Assembly (NCBI RefSeq): GCF_029433855.1
Contig: NZ_JAROAU010000003.1
Coordinates: 1,426,073-1,490,072 of the forward strand
Reading direction: 5' to 3'
Source of the DNA: Candidatus Kosakonia sp. 282A-S69
GTDB taxonomy: Bacteria; Pseudomonadota; Gammaproteobacteria; Enterobacterales; Enterobacteriaceae
Length of the DNA stretch: 64,000 nt
Shown here piece after piece: positions 34,239 to 44,752 of this stretch; position 1 is the first letter of the stretch, and every line of letters begins with the position of its first letter. The notes beneath the pieces are model-generated. The model was not told the DNA's origin, made no database searches, and saw nothing but the letters and a program-made list of their open reading frames with translations. A program made the position numbers and the translations under genes.

Positions 34239-34976
34239 TTGAGTAGTACATTGCCTGGTTTTAAATATACGGATGCCAATGGGTTACAAGTTAAGCTCAA
34301 AGAAGAGTTGAAAAATTTACGGGAAAAAGAGTGCAAGTCGTATTGGCCTCGTTTTCTAATTCGTAGAATTTCGCTTTATGCTATTCCGTTTCTCATGTTC
34401 TTTACTTTTTTCTTTTGTTTAAGTTTGACGAAACAAGTAGGGTTGGAGAAAGTGAGTGCGATGATAGATGTCCTAAATTTACCCTCATGGAATAGTCTGT
34501 TTTGGGGAGTCGCTATTATTATTTTGGTATTGTCAATACAGTGGTTAATGTTTAATCGTAAATTTTGCTCGCAGGCTACTAATAGCATAAAAAAAATGTC
34601 TAGAGCAGGTTATAAAAATTTTGCACACGTTATCTTGTTCATGGGTTTTATAATTTTATTTTTGTCTGTCTATGGGTGTGAATATAAATTATACTATGGT
34701 TTTCTCACATTTCTGGCTCTAACACTTTGCCCTTTACTTATTGATCGTACTTTAGGATTAACTCGGAAAAATGAGCGTTTCAAACTTTATATCAGAAGGT
34801 TAGAACGTCTCAATGAATTGAATGTCTTTCGTGATAAAATAAATATAAAATTCGAAGAGTCCCATTTCATCGAGTATATAAAGCTTGTTGATGAAGCCGA
34901 TCACAGTAAGAACCAAGATACGGTTAGCGATACATCTTATTTTATGACATTGATTGAAAATAAACTAAAAGCGTAA
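34239..34976 (+). CDS. Membrane accessory protein of RADAR (possible RdrD/SLATT)
   Basis: The 245-residue protein starts at TTG 34239, with AGAGGA 8 nt upstream and overlapping the rdrB stop; no ATG lies early enough. Four hydrophobic segments (about 44-66, 87-107, 124-145, 150-168) are followed by a charged cytoplasmic C-terminal helix region (LYIRRLERLNELNVFRDKIN). RADAR loci often carry an accessory membrane gene: RdrC (Csx27-like) or RdrD (SLATT domain). The long post-membrane helical tail favours the SLATT type, but four membrane segments are more than the basic two, so the label is tentative. It is the third cistron, 11 nt after rdrB. Confidence 0.6.
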   Translation: MSSTLPGFKYTDANGLQVKLKEELKNLREKECKSYWPRFLIRRISLYAIPFLMFFTFFFCLSLTKQVGLEKVSAMIDVLNLPSWNSLFWGVAIIILVLSIQWLMFNRKFCSQATNSIKKMSRAGYKNFAHVILFMGFIILFLSVYGCEYKLYYGFLTFLALTLCPLLIDRTLGLTRKNERFKLYIRRLERLNELNVFRDKINIKFEESHFIEYIKLVDEADHSKNQDTVSDTSYFMTLIENKLKA

Positions 34977-34990
34977 TCGATTTTAAATTC

Positions 34991-35036
34991 ATGCCATATA
35001 AATATCCACGCAATTGCATGGGTTTTTATATGGCAT
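34991..35036. terminator. Long hairpin at the 3' end of the RADAR operon
   Basis: ATGCCATATAAA (34991-35002) pairs perfectly with TTTATATGGCAT (35025-35036), and the inner CC-CGCAATTGCATGG extends the stem. A short T-run inside the right arm suits a bidirectional terminator. Confidence 0.6.
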
Positions 35037-35054
35037 AAGGGTAATTTTACCCTA

Positions 35055-35200
35055 AAGCAGAAGTTTACCGTTGAGTCCAAACCCATAGCGTCACGCCTTT
35101 TGCCATTGGATTTCACTTCGAAGTAGAGACCATTAAAGCCATTGAGTCGATAGCGTTTTTCTTTTGGCCTGGCAGTGCGGCATTGCGTATTAGTGAGCAT
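35055..35200 (-). pseudogene. 5' stub of a second P4-type integrase
   Basis: From ATG 35200 the frame reads MLTNTQCRTARPKEKRYRLN and GFNGLYFEVKSNGK, closely matching the first 35 codons of the integrase at 28232. A one-base loss in an A-run then shifts frame, and the original frame would hit TGA where TGG (Trp) stands in the other copy. Homology ends near 35055. The rest is replaced by the RADAR cargo. Confidence 0.9.
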
Positions 35201-35395
35201 AGCGGGTGCTTGACTATTTTTTATACCGCTACTGCACTCACCAAAAATGATAATGGAAACGGATTGTACTCATTTCAGACTGCGCTTCCATGTGATCACA
35301 TGAGACAATGTGGAATGAAAAATCCACGCAAGTGCGTGGATTTTAGAGAGTTTTGTGAGCTTCATGAGGTGTTATGAAGCCTCACGAGACAACAA

Positions 35396-35411
35396 ATTTT
35401 ATTTAGACGTT
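35396..35411. other. Attachment-site core at the ychF 3' end
   Basis: ATTTTATTTAGACGTT spans the ychF stop codon and its last two codons (Asn-Val) on the minus strand. The intact ychF reading frame shows that the element regenerates the gene end on integration. Confidence 0.88.
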
Positions 35412-36494
35412 AAACAGGAAGTTCATCACATCGCCATCTTTCACGATGTACTCTTTGCCTTCTGAACGCATCTTACCGGCCTCTTTCGCGCCTTGCTCGC
35501 CTTTGTAGGTGATGAAATCTTCATAGGCGATGGTCTGCGCACGGATAAAGCCTTTCTCGAAGTCGGTGTGGATTTTACCGGCCGCCTGCGGAGCGGTGGC
35601 ACCGACAGGAATGGTCCATGCGCGCACCTCTTTCACGCCAGCGGTGAAGTAGGTTTGCAGGTTCAGCAACTCATAACCGGCGCGGATCACGCGGTTCAGG
35701 CCCGGCTCTTCCAGGCCCAGTTCAGCCATAAACTCATCGCGGTCAGCATCTTCCAGTTCGGCGATATCAGACTCAACGGCGGCGCAAACGGCAACCACCA
35801 CGGAACCCTCTTTCGCGGCGATTTCGCGCACGGTGTCAAGGTACGGGTTGTTCTCGAAGCCATCTTCGTTGACGTTAGCAATGTACATGGTCGGTTTCAG
35901 CGTCAGGAAGCTCAGGTAGCGGATAGCCGCTTTCTCTTCAGCAGAGAGATCCAGCGAGCGCAGCATACCGGCGTTTTCCAGCTGCGGCAGGCATTTTTCC
36001 AGCGCGGAGAGCTCGGCTTTCGCATCTTTGTCGCCGCCTTTGGCTTTCTTCTGCACGCGATGGATCGCGCGTTCGCAGGTATCCAGATCCGCCAGCGCCA
36101 GCTCGGTGTTGATAACGTCAATATCTTCAGCCGGATCGACCTTGTTGTTGACGTGAATGATGTTGTCATTCTCGAAGCAGCGCACTACGTGGCCGATAGC
36201 TTCGGTTTCACGGATGTTGGTCAGGAACTGGTTGCCGAGGCCTTCGCCTTTGGACGCGCCTTTTACCAGGCCTGCGATATCAACGAACTCCATGGTGGTC
36301 GGCAGGACGCGCTGCGGTTTAACAATTTCCGCCAGCTTATCGAGACGCGGATCGGGCATCGGTACGACACCGGTGTTCGGCTCAATAGTACAGAAGGGGA
36401 AGTTCGCCGCTTCGATACCCGCTTTGGTGAGCGCGTTGAACAGGGTGGATTTACCTACGTTAGGCAGACCAACGATACCGCATTTGAATCCCAT
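35403..36494 (-). CDS. ychF: Redox-regulated ATPase YchF (Obg-like GTPase family)
   Basis: The full-length 363-residue protein starts [20 protein letters not shown] (P-loop GLPNVGKST, residues 8-16). Switch and DxxG motif [20 protein letters not shown], the altered G4 motif NVNEDG (YchF prefers ATP) and a C-terminal TGS domain ending FLFNV follow. It binds ribosomes and affects oxidative stress response. It lies 125 nt downstream of pth, as in E. coli. Its 3' end serves as the integration target of the neighbouring island and is reconstructed exactly. Confidence 0.97.
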   Translation of the reverse strand: MGFKCGIVGLPNVGKSTLFNALTKAGIEAANFPFCTIEPNTGVVPMPDPRLDKLAEIVKPQRVLPTTMEFVDIAGLVKGASKGEGLGNQFLTNIRETEAIGHVVRCFENDNIIHVNNKVDPAEDIDVINTELALADLDTCERAIHRVQKKAKGGDKDAKAELSALEKCLPQLENAGMLRSLDLSAEEKAAIRYLSFLTLKPTMYIANVNEDGFENNPYLDTVREIAAKEGSVVVAVCAAVESDIAELEDADRDEFMAELGLEEPGLNRVIRAGYELLNLQTYFTAGVKEVRAWTIPVGATAPQAAGKIHTDFEKGFIRAQTIAYEDFITYKGEQGAKEAGKMRSEGKEYIVKDGDVMNFLFNV

Positions 36495-36619
36495 GATGTA
36501 ATTACCTTAATCTCTTGATAATCAACCCGTTATGGAAAACGGATTGTCGAAAAGTGAAAAACTTCGCCTAGTATACACATAACCAATGTCACGCGCGGCA
36601 AAAAAGGCGCTCAGCGCGC

Positions 36620-37204
36620 TTACTGCGCCTTAAAAGCGTGCAGGCGATTGGTGGCTTTGGTCAGCCCCTCTTTCAGCCACACTTCGGTGCAACGCGCCGC
36701 TTCGTCTACCGCATCGTCGATAAGCGTCTGTTCTGAAACCGGCGGTTTACCCAGCACAAAACCGACAACTTTGTTTTTATCGCCCGGATGGCCAATTCCA
36801 ATGCGTAAGCGGTGAAAGTTGGGGTTATTGCCCAGCTTGCTGATGATATCTTTCAGGCCGTTATGGCCGCCGTGGCCGCCGCCGAGCTTGAACTTTGCCA
36901 CCCCAGGCGGCAGATCGAGTTCATCGTGCGCCACAAGGATCTCATCAGGGTTGATACGGTAAAAAGTCGCCATTGCCGCCACGGCTTTACCGCTCAGGTT
37001 CATAAATGTCGTGGGCACCAGCAGGCGCACATCTTCACCCGCCAGCTGAATGCGCGAGGTAAAACCAAAGAACTTCGGCTCATCGCGTAACGGCGCGCGG
37101 GCGCGCTCCGCCAGTAAATCCACATACCATGCGCCAGCGTTATGGCGTGTCGCGGCATACTCCGCGCCGGGGTTTGCCAGCCCGACAATCAGTTTTATCG
37201 TCAC
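36620..37204 (-). CDS. pth: Peptidyl-tRNA hydrolase
   Basis: The 194-residue protein is typical Pth: [20 protein letters not shown] (catalytic His about residue 21), [12 protein letters not shown] (substrate-binding Asn), [20 protein letters not shown] (catalytic Asp about 94) and HNGLKDI. It releases peptides from prematurely dissociated peptidyl-tRNA and is essential. It is upstream of ychF on the same strand and divergent from ychH. Confidence 0.97.
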   Translation of the reverse strand: MTIKLIVGLANPGAEYAATRHNAGAWYVDLLAERARAPLRDEPKFFGFTSRIQLAGEDVRLLVPTTFMNLSGKAVAAMATFYRINPDEILVAHDELDLPPGVAKFKLGGGHGGHNGLKDIISKLGNNPNFHRLRIGIGHPGDKNKVVGFVLGKPPVSEQTLIDDAVDEAARCTEVWLKEGLTKATNRLHAFKAQ

Positions 37205-37380
37205 TTTCTTTTCCTGACCAGGTCAATGTCCGGCGCGTAGTTTACGTCGAGCGGCGCGCGATGACAAAATTCTCACATCTGCTCACGCATTACATGAAAG
37301 TAATTACTCAGGTCAATCATTCGAATTTCAACTAGTTCATGAGGTTATGTGTAAATTTATGTTAGGCGGATATGTGTAAT

Positions 37381-37423
37381 TGTGATCCTGCCCGCAACCG
37401 GTAAAAAGGGCGCTGCCTATACT
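37381..37423 (+). promoter_or_regulatory. ychH promoter with possible CRP half-site
   Basis: The -10 TATACT is at 37418-37423. TGTGATC at 37381 with a poor right half centres near 37388.5, about 41.5 bp before the expected start of transcription. E. coli ychH is CRP-activated, which this spacing would fit. The right half does not match well. Confidence 0.45.
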
Positions 37424-37476
37424 TTGCACACAAGGATTGGGGATATCCCATCCAACCCACTGTTCGGAGGTGACAC

Positions 37477-37752
37477 ATGAAACGTAGAAACGCGTCGTTA
37501 CTCGGCAATGCGCTCATGGGGTTGGGGTTAATTGTGATGGTTGTCGGCGTCGGTTATTCGGTTCTTAACCAGCTTCCGCAGATTAACCTGCCACAGTTTT
37601 TCGCCCATGGCGCGGTGCTCAGCATCTTCCTTGGCGCGGTGCTCTGGCTGGCTGGCGCGCGCGTCAGCGGTCATGAAGAGGTGTGCGACAAATACTGGTG
37701 GGTGCGTCACTATGACAAACGCTGCCGTCGTGACCGGCAAAACCACGGCTAA
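37477..37752 (+). CDS. ychH: Stress-induced inner-membrane protein YchH
   Basis: The 91-residue protein matches E. coli YchH: MKRRNASLLGNALMGLGLIV, two membrane segments (about 10-29 and 41-62) and the cytoplasmic tail KYWWVRHYDKRCRR. It is a small inner-membrane protein linked to stress and biofilm; its exact function is unknown. GGAGGTGAC precedes ATG. It is divergent from pth, as in E. coli, and followed by an intrinsic terminator. Confidence 0.95.
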   Translation: MKRRNASLLGNALMGLGLIVMVVGVGYSVLNQLPQINLPQFFAHGAVLSIFLGAVLWLAGARVSGHEEVCDKYWWVRHYDKRCRRDRQNHG

Positions 37753-37770
37753 TCAGCACTGATTTCGATA

Positions 37771-37798
37771 ACGGCTCCTGCGGGAGCCGTTTTTTTTG
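37771..37798 (+). terminator. Intrinsic terminator of ychH
   Basis: The stem ACGGCTCC-TGCG-GGAGCCGT is followed by eight T residues. Confidence 0.93.
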
Positions 37799-37807
37799 GT
37801 CTTTTGC

Positions 37808-37829
37808 TTGACCCTCACGTAACGTGAGG
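37808..37829 (+). promoter_or_regulatory. MerR-type promoter dyad
   Basis: TTGACC (-35-like, 37808-37813) abuts the perfect 17-bp palindrome CCTCACGTAACGTGAGG (37813-37829). A dyad just after the -35 in a long spacer is the signature of MerR-family promoters. It sits 38 nt before the merR-like gene, so autoregulation is likely. Confidence 0.78.
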
Positions 37830-37867
37830 CACGAAAGTGACGTCTGTGGAGCACGAAAGGAGCAGTT

Positions 37868-38923
37868 ATGTTAATTCAGGTAGGTGAGCTGGCGCGACGC
37901 GCGGGCATTAGCGTTCGCACTCTTCATCATTATGAGCATATTGGCCTGCTGCTGCCTTCTGCCCGAAGCGCCGCCGGTTACCGGCTCTATAACCTCGCTG
38001 ATGTGAAACGCCTGCAGATGATCCAGGCGCTGGCGAAATCGGGGATGGAACTGGCGGCAATTGGCGACTACCTGGCGCGGGAAACGCGCCCGCTGGCGGA
38101 GCTGTTAAATGATCAGATTACCCGGCTCGACAGGCAGGTGCGCGATATCGTGACCCTGCGCGATCGGCTTGTCGATTTACGGGACGATCTTACCCGCGGC
38201 GCGGAGCCCGACCTGGAGTCCTGGCTACAGACACTGGAGTTGATGAAAATGTACGATCGTTGGTTTACGCCACAAGAGTTGAATGAGTTACCGTTTGCCG
38301 CTCGCGATGACGCGCGCGATCGCGTCTGGGCAGCACTGGTTGGCGAAGCACAAACGCTGATGGCGAATAACGTGGCAGCGGATGATGAACAGGCAATGGA
38401 TCTGGCGACTCGCTGGATGACGCGCCTTGAGCAGGACACGGCCAACAAGCCGGAATTTTTAACGCGCCTGAATGAGATGCACAGCGCTGAACCGCAGATG
38501 CGTGAGCAGACCGGCATTACGCCGGCCATGACGGAGTACATCACCCGCAGTTTTGCCGAGAGCAAGCTGGCAATCTGGCAGCGCTACTTAACGCCGCAGG
38601 AGATGGCCTTCACTCGCGCGCACTACTTTGACCGCATGATGGAGTGGCCTGCGCTGGTGGCAAAACTGCACGATGCCAGCCGCCGCGAGCTGGAACCACA
38701 CAGTGATGAGGCGCAGGCGCTGGCGGCAAACTGGCTGGATCTGTTTCAGTCCTATGCCGGACGCGATCCGCAAACGCAGCAGAAGTTCCGCACGGCGATG
38801 GAGCAGGAGCCGCATCTGATGAAGGGCACGTGGATGACGCCCGCTGTGCTGCAGTGGCTCCAGCGGGCCATTGAGGTGATGATGCGCAACCGCTACGGCG
38901 CGCCGGGTTCACACATCGGCTAA
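37868..38923 (+). CDS. MerR-family regulator with TipAS-type antibiotic-binding domains
   Basis: This 351-residue protein is much longer than plain MerR regulators. The N-terminal helix-turn-helix and wing are [20 protein letters not shown] and [20 protein letters not shown] (1-70). A coiled-coil dimer helix (about 75-110) and two TipAS-like helical regions (about 120-225 and 235-345, with [15 protein letters not shown] and [13 protein letters not shown]) follow. TipAS domains bind thiopeptides or other amphipathic drugs and switch transcription. GAAAGGAG lies before ATG. It is inserted between ychH and dauA, which are neighbours in E. coli, and no obvious target other than its own promoter is adjacent. 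Its tail overlaps dauA by 15 bp, convergently. Confidence 0.88.
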   Translation: MLIQVGELARRAGISVRTLHHYEHIGLLLPSARSAAGYRLYNLADVKRLQMIQALAKSGMELAAIGDYLARETRPLAELLNDQITRLDRQVRDIVTLRDRLVDLRDDLTRGAEPDLESWLQTLELMKMYDRWFTPQELNELPFAARDDARDRVWAALVGEAQTLMANNVAADDEQAMDLATRWMTRLEQDTANKPEFLTRLNEMHSAEPQMREQTGITPAMTEYITRSFAESKLAIWQRYLTPQEMAFTRAHYFDRMMEWPALVAKLHDASRRELEPHSDEAQALAANWLDLFQSYAGRDPQTQQKFRTAMEQEPHLMKGTWMTPAVLQWLQRAIEVMMRNRYGAPGSHIG

Positions 38924-40588
38924 CGCCGCGTCGCGGTTCGGGAAGAAGGCCAGCCTGCCGGGGATCGGTTGAATACCGGCGCGGGCAAAGGTGCGCAGCG
39001 GCTGAAACTCCAGGTTGCTGACGCGCAGCTCTGTCCCCTCCGGCAGGCGGCTGACGAAACGGCGGAAGGCATCAAGCCCACCGGCGTCCAGCACCGGCAC
39101 GGCATCCCACTTCAGCACCACAATGCGTTTTCCGGCGATGCGCGTCTCCAGATCGCTGAACAGCCCCTCTGCCGCCGCGAAAAAGAGCGGGCCGATCACC
39201 CTGAGCACCAGCACATCATCCGGCACGCTGACATTCACCGCCGCAAGACGCGTCATACGCGCGATGCGGCGCATAAACAGCAGCGAGGCGAGGACAATCC
39301 CGACGCTGATGGCAATCACCATATCGAAGAGCACCGTCAGTGACATGCAGATCAGCATGACTACAATGTCATCGGCCGGCGCACGGCGCAGCAGATCGAC
39401 CACCTTATGCGCTTCACTCATATTCCACGCCACCATCAACAGAAGCGCGGCCATCGCCGAGAGCGGCAGCCAGGAGAGCAGAGGCGCCAGTACCAGCAGC
39501 GCCATAATCACCAGCAGGGAGTGGATCACCGCCGAAACGGGCGACGTGGCACCGGCGCGCACGTTTGCCGCCGAGCGGGCAATCGCTGCGGTCGCCGTAA
39601 TGCCGCCAAAGAAGGGCGCGACAATATTGCCCAGCCCCTGACCAATCAGTTCACTGTTGGCTTTGTGCTTGGTGCCGGTCATGCCGTCGAGCACCACGGC
39701 GCAGAGCAGGGATTCAATCGCGCCGAGCATCGCCATGGAAAACGCCGCTGGCAGCAGGGCGCGCAGGGAATCCCAGCTGAGGGTGAAAGTTGAACCGGGA
39801 AGATCCCACGGCAGCACCAGTTGCGGCAGCAGCTGCGGGATGCCGTTGCCCTGGCTGCCGTCAGCCAGCAGATAGTGAAACTGCGAACCGATGGTCGCGA
39901 CATGCCCGCCGAGCAGGTTAACCACGCCCATCACCGCACAACCGGCCAGCAGCGCCGGGAGATGCCCTGGCACGCGCAAACGCAGACGCGGCCAGAGGAT
40001 CAGCGTGCCGAGCGTCACCACACCGATGGCGGCATCGCCGGGGTTAATGGTCGGCAACGCCATCACCAGCACGCCCACTTTTTGCAGGTAATGCTCCGGC
40101 ACATGGGCCATCTGCAGGCCGAGGAAGTCTTTGATCTGCATGGTGCCGATGGTAATGCCAATCCCGGAGGTAAAGCCAAGCGTCACGGAGAGCGGGATGT
40201 ACTCAATCAGCCGACCAAAGCGCGCCAGGCCGAAGAGAATCAAGAAGAGGCCGGACATCAGCGTCGCCACCAGCAGACCGCCAAGGCCAAACTGTTGCGA
40301 AACCGGATAGAGGATCACCACAAAGGCCGCCGTCGGGCCGGAGACGCTATAGCGCGACCCGCCGCTCAGCGCAATCACAATACCGGCGACAGCTGCAGTG
40401 TATAAACCGTATTGCGGCGCGACGCCGCTGCCAATCGCCAGTGCCATCGCCAGCGGAATGGCGATGATGCCGACGGTGACCCCGGCGATCAGATCGCGGG
40501 TAAAGCGGGTGGCGGTATATTTTTCTTTCCAGCAGGCATCAATCAGCGCGCGAAAAGGCATGATGTGGGGAGAAAGTAACGTTTTCAC
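38909..40588 (-). CDS. dauA: C4-dicarboxylate transporter DauA (SulP family, STAS domain)
   Basis: The 559-residue protein equals E. coli DauA (YchM) in length when started at GTG 40588, which has AAAGAG 8 nt upstream; an earlier GTG at 40597 has no room for a ribosome site. SulP motifs [20 protein letters not shown] and [20 protein letters not shown], many membrane segments and a C-terminal STAS domain (about 430-550, with [18 protein letters not shown]) are present. It takes up succinate and related acids aerobically at acidic pH. It lies between prs and the MerR gene. Confidence 0.96.
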   Translation of the reverse strand: MKTLLSPHIMPFRALIDACWKEKYTATRFTRDLIAGVTVGIIAIPLAMALAIGSGVAPQYGLYTAAVAGIVIALSGGSRYSVSGPTAAFVVILYPVSQQFGLGGLLVATLMSGLFLILFGLARFGRLIEYIPLSVTLGFTSGIGITIGTMQIKDFLGLQMAHVPEHYLQKVGVLVMALPTINPGDAAIGVVTLGTLILWPRLRLRVPGHLPALLAGCAVMGVVNLLGGHVATIGSQFHYLLADGSQGNGIPQLLPQLVLPWDLPGSTFTLSWDSLRALLPAAFSMAMLGAIESLLCAVVLDGMTGTKHKANSELIGQGLGNIVAPFFGGITATAAIARSAANVRAGATSPVSAVIHSLLVIMALLVLAPLLSWLPLSAMAALLLMVAWNMSEAHKVVDLLRRAPADDIVVMLICMSLTVLFDMVIAISVGIVLASLLFMRRIARMTRLAAVNVSVPDDVLVLRVIGPLFFAAAEGLFSDLETRIAGKRIVVLKWDAVPVLDAGGLDAFRRFVSRLPEGTELRVSNLEFQPLRTFARAGIQPIPGRLAFFPNRDAALADV

Positions 40589-40655
40589 AGGAGTCACTCT
40601 TTTGCGAAGCGTAGTCGTAACTAATTAATAAATCATACAAATAAAAAAGAGGGTT

Positions 40656-40678
40656 AAAAAAACCCGCCGGAGCGGGTT
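40656..40678 (-). terminator. Intrinsic terminator of prs
   Basis: On the minus strand AACCCGC-TCCG-GCGGGTT is followed by a T-run (the A-run at 40656-40662). Confidence 0.9.
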
Positions 40679-40694
40679 TGGTATGCAGCATCGA

Positions 40695-41726
<1,032 letters not shown>

Positions 41727-41765
41727 TTAAAGAGCGCGGTGCAACGTCTGGAACAAGTGACGTTG

Positions 41766-42632
41766 TCACCGTGACTCAGCTTGCCCGGCGATGGTTTGTG
41801 CTAGCGGCGAGAGGTTGACGCCTCGCGCGACAAAACCGTTCAGCCATTCCGGGGCTTGCTCAAGCACCTGACGAGCGGAGGATTCGGTGTCAAATTCGGC
41901 AAAGACACAGGCTCCTGTGCCAGTCAGGCGCGACGGCGCGTATTCTAACAGCCAGGAAAGCGCCGCATCAACCTCACGAAAACGTTTTCTTGCGATAACC
42001 TCGCAATCGTTGCCGAATTCACAATTCAGTAACGTATTGATTGACCTGACGGGCGTATTGCGCGGCAACTCCGGATCGCCAAAGATGAGTGGCGTCGGAA
42101 TGCTGACGCCGGGGTGGGCAACCAGGTACCATTTTTCCGGCGGGTCGACCGGGGTAAGCAGCTCGCCGACCCCTTCGGCAAACGCCGCATGGCCGCGCAC
42201 AAACACCGGCACATCGGCACCAAGGGTCAAACCCAGCTGCGCCAGTTCATCCACGCTCAGGCCGCACTGCCAGAGATGATTAAGAGCGACCAGCACCGTC
42301 GCCGCATTCGACGAGCCGCCGCCCAGCCCGCCACCCATCGGCAGGCGTTTATTAATGGCGATATCCGCGCCGCAACCTGCGGCCAGGCGATCGGTCTCGG
42401 CGGCACGTTTCATCAACAAACGTGCCGCGCGCACGATCAGATTCTCTTCATCGGGCACGCCCTCCACCAGCGTCAGCAGGCAGATTTTGCCATCCTTGCG
42501 CGGCTCGATGGTCAACGTGTCGCCATAATCGAGAAACTGGAACAGCGTCTGCAGCGTGTGGTACCCATCCGCACGCTGGCCAGTAATGTATAAAAAGAGA
42601 TTCAGTTTTGCCGGAGCAGGCCAGGTCATCAT
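41766..42632 (-). CDS. ispE: 4-diphosphocytidyl-2-C-methyl-D-erythritol kinase
   Basis: The 288-residue GHMP kinase has [20 protein letters not shown] (catalytic Lys), the ATP loop [20 protein letters not shown] and [19 protein letters not shown] (catalytic Asp). It phosphorylates CDP-methylerythritol in the MEP isoprenoid pathway. Its ATG overlaps the TGA of lolB (ATGA), so translation is coupled. The C-terminus ([11 protein letters not shown]) differs from E. coli IspE and is a few residues longer. Confidence 0.96.
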   Translation of the reverse strand: MMTWPAPAKLNLFLYITGQRADGYHTLQTLFQFLDYGDTLTIEPRKDGKICLLTLVEGVPDEENLIVRAARLLMKRAAETDRLAAGCGADIAINKRLPMGGGLGGGSSNAATVLVALNHLWQCGLSVDELAQLGLTLGADVPVFVRGHAAFAEGVGELLTPVDPPEKWYLVAHPGVSIPTPLIFGDPELPRNTPVRSINTLLNCEFGNDCEVIARKRFREVDAALSWLLEYAPSRLTGTGACVFAEFDTESSARQVLEQAPEWLNGFVARGVNLSPLAQTIAGQAESR

Positions 42633-43252
42633 TTAACGATCCAGTTATCCATCTTTAACTTGATGCGCTGCTTGCCGTCGCTCAGCTCCATATTGGAAGG
42701 CAGGGCTGGCTGCGTTTTGCTGTCATAGCCGCCATACACCACTTTCCAGCTCTTGCCGTCCTGGCTGTAGTTGACCTGGCTGAGGCGATACTGGTCGTCG
42801 AGCTTATAATCGGTGGCGTCGCCCGGCAGACCGAGGATCCACTGGCGCAGGCTGTTAAGCGGAATCGGCATGCCGGTCAGCTTGCCAATCATCTCCTCCG
42901 CGTCGTCGGCGGTGTAGTGCTTCCCTTTATTATCCACCAGCTCAACACTGCCCGGCTGCGCGTTCAGTTCAAGCTCGGTGCTGCCCAGCGGGTTGGTAAG
43001 CAGTAAGCGGTAGCGATCCTGGCCGGTCTGCTGCCAGAAGAAACGGGCATAAACTTTTTGCTCATCCGAGAGATAAGCAAATGCGCCGCGCGTCTGGTAC
43101 TGGTGGAGATCGCGTACCTGCTGCTGATGCTGACGCCACTGCGGCGCATCGGGACTTTTTCCCGGCCCTTTCGGCGCGGTCAGGGTACAGGCGGTGAGCA
43201 CGAGGCTTGCCAGCGGTAGCAGGCGAATGAGGCGGAAATCCGACAGAATCAT
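42629..43252 (-). CDS. lolB: Outer-membrane lipoprotein receptor LolB
   Basis: The 207-residue lipoprotein precursor has an N-terminal signal with lipobox LTAC (Cys about residue 22) after [16 protein letters not shown]. The mature half-barrel contains the LolB pattern [39 protein letters not shown] and [20 protein letters not shown]. It accepts lipoproteins from LolA and inserts them in the outer membrane. It is first of lolB-ispE-prs and divergent from hemA. Confidence 0.96.
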   Translation of the reverse strand: MILSDFRLIRLLPLASLVLTACTLTAPKGPGKSPDAPQWRQHQQQVRDLHQYQTRGAFAYLSDEQKVYARFFWQQTGQDRYRLLLTNPLGSTELELNAQPGSVELVDNKGKHYTADDAEEMIGKLTGMPIPLNSLRQWILGLPGDATDYKLDDQYRLSQVNYSQDGKSWKVVYGGYDSKTQPALPSNMELSDGKQRIKLKMDNWIVK

Positions 43253-43452
43253 AACGATGACAAATCCTTGTAACAGTTTACAGGCAGAAGCTTAATGCTA
43301 GCGCCGCACAGAAAGAGCGTCTACGTTCACGTTGTCTTAAATCATAAAAAGACCAATTACTCCGAAAGGATAGTCTCCCTTTTATTGACTCCGCTCATCC
43401 TGTATGATGCGTGCAGTCTAACCTTATCAACGTTGGTACTATTCCCGCGCCC

Positions 43453-44709
43453 ATGACCCTTTTAGCACTCGGCATCAACCACAAAACAGCACCTGTTGCG
43501 TTGCGAGAACGTATTGCGTTTTCGCCGGAAACGCTTGACCAGGCGCTGGAAAGCCTGTTGGCGCAGCCGATGGTGCAGGGGGGCGTGGTGCTCTCAACCT
43601 GTAACCGCACTGAGCTCTATCTGAGCGTCGAAGAGCGGGAGAACTTACAGGAAGCGCTGGTGCGCTGGCTGTGCGACTATCACCATCTGCGGGAAGAGGA
43701 AGTGCGCCAGAGCCTCTACTGGCACGAAGATAATGACGCCGTCAGCCATCTAATGCGCGTGGCAAGCGGGCTCGATTCGCTGGTACTCGGCGAGCCGCAG
43801 ATCCTCGGCCAGGTGAAAAAAGCCTATGCCGACTCCCACCGCGGCCACGGAAATGCCAGCGAGCTGGAACGCATGTTCCAGAAATCCTTCTCTGTCGCCA
43901 AGCGCGTGCGCACGGAAACCGACATTGGCGCCAGCGCCGTTTCGGTCGCTTTCGCTGCCTGTACCCTGGCGCGACAGATCTTTGAATCCCTTTCAACGGT
44001 CACCGTGCTGCTGGTCGGCGCGGGCGAAACCATTGAGCTGGTAGCCCGCCATCTGCGCGAGCACAAAGTGCAGAATATGATCATCGCCAACCGCACCCGC
44101 GAGCGCGCAGAGCTGCTGGCGAATGAAGTCGGGGCGGAAGTGATCGCTTTAAGCGAAATCGATGAGCGCCTGAAAGATGCCGATATCGTCATCAGTTCGA
44201 CCGCCAGCCCGCTGCCGATTATCGGTAAAGGGATGGTCGAGCGGGCGATGAAGGCGCGCCGCAATAAGCCGATGCTGCTGGTGGATATCGCCGTTCCGCG
44301 CGATGTCGAGCCGGAAGTGGGGGAAATTGCCAACGCCTATCTCTACAGCGTCGACGATCTGCAAAGCATCATTCAGCACAACCTGGCGCAGCGTAAAGCC
44401 GCGGCGGTGCAGGCGGAGACTATCGTCGCCCAGGAGACCTGCGAGTTTATGGCCTGGCTGCGCGCGCAAAGCGCCAGCGAGACGATTCGCGACTATCGCA
44501 GCCAGTCAGAACAGGTTCGTGATGAGCTGACGGCGAAAGCGCTCGCTGCGCTGGAGCAGGGCGGCGATCCGCACACCATTATGCAGGACCTGGCGTGGAA
44601 GCTGACCAACCGCTTAATCCACGCCCCAACCAAATCTCTTCAGCAGGCCGCCCGTGACGGGGATGACGATCGCCTGCATATTCTGCGCAACAGCCTCGGG
44701 CTGGATTAG
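43453..44709 (+). CDS. hemA: Glutamyl-tRNA reductase
   Basis: The 418-residue protein equals E. coli HemA. The start is ATG 43453 ([20 protein letters not shown]); the frame extends upstream to 43411 without support. The catalytic Cys lies in [13 protein letters not shown] (about residue 50), the NADPH domain includes [17 protein letters not shown], and the C-terminal dimerisation helix ends NSLGLD. It reduces Glu-tRNA to glutamate-1-semialdehyde, the first committed step of haem synthesis. It leads hemA-prfA-prmC. Confidence 0.98.
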   Translation: MTLLALGINHKTAPVALRERIAFSPETLDQALESLLAQPMVQGGVVLSTCNRTELYLSVEERENLQEALVRWLCDYHHLREEEVRQSLYWHEDNDAVSHLMRVASGLDSLVLGEPQILGQVKKAYADSHRGHGNASELERMFQKSFSVAKRVRTETDIGASAVSVAFAACTLARQIFESLSTVTVLLVGAGETIELVARHLREHKVQNMIIANRTRERAELLANEVGAEVIALSEIDERLKDADIVISSTASPLPIIGKGMVERAMKARRNKPMLLVDIAVPRDVEPEVGEIANAYLYSVDDLQSIIQHNLAQRKAAAVQAETIVAQETCEFMAWLRAQSASETIRDYRSQSEQVRDELTAKALAALEQGGDPHTIMQDLAWKLTNRLIHAPTKSLQQAARDGDDDRLHILRNSLGLD

Positions 44710-44752
44710 CACACCACACTCCTGATAATTACTAAAAGGTGCCTTTACGCCT

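Larger units (their letters stand above)
35055..35411. repeat. Right direct repeat: integrase stub plus att region at ychF
   Basis: Partner of 28086-28443. The two copies differ mainly near the ends (for example TACACGAGATTACATG versus TCCATGTGATCACATG), so they are homologous elements and not a recent duplication. Confidence 0.92.

Noticed and set aside
28086-35411. tRNA or tmRNA as integration target
   Set aside because: No tRNA-like sequence is present; the repeated core matches the ychF stop region instead.
35493-36518. 341-codon open frame on the plus strand
   Set aside because: Antisense to ychF with no domain or ribosome site.
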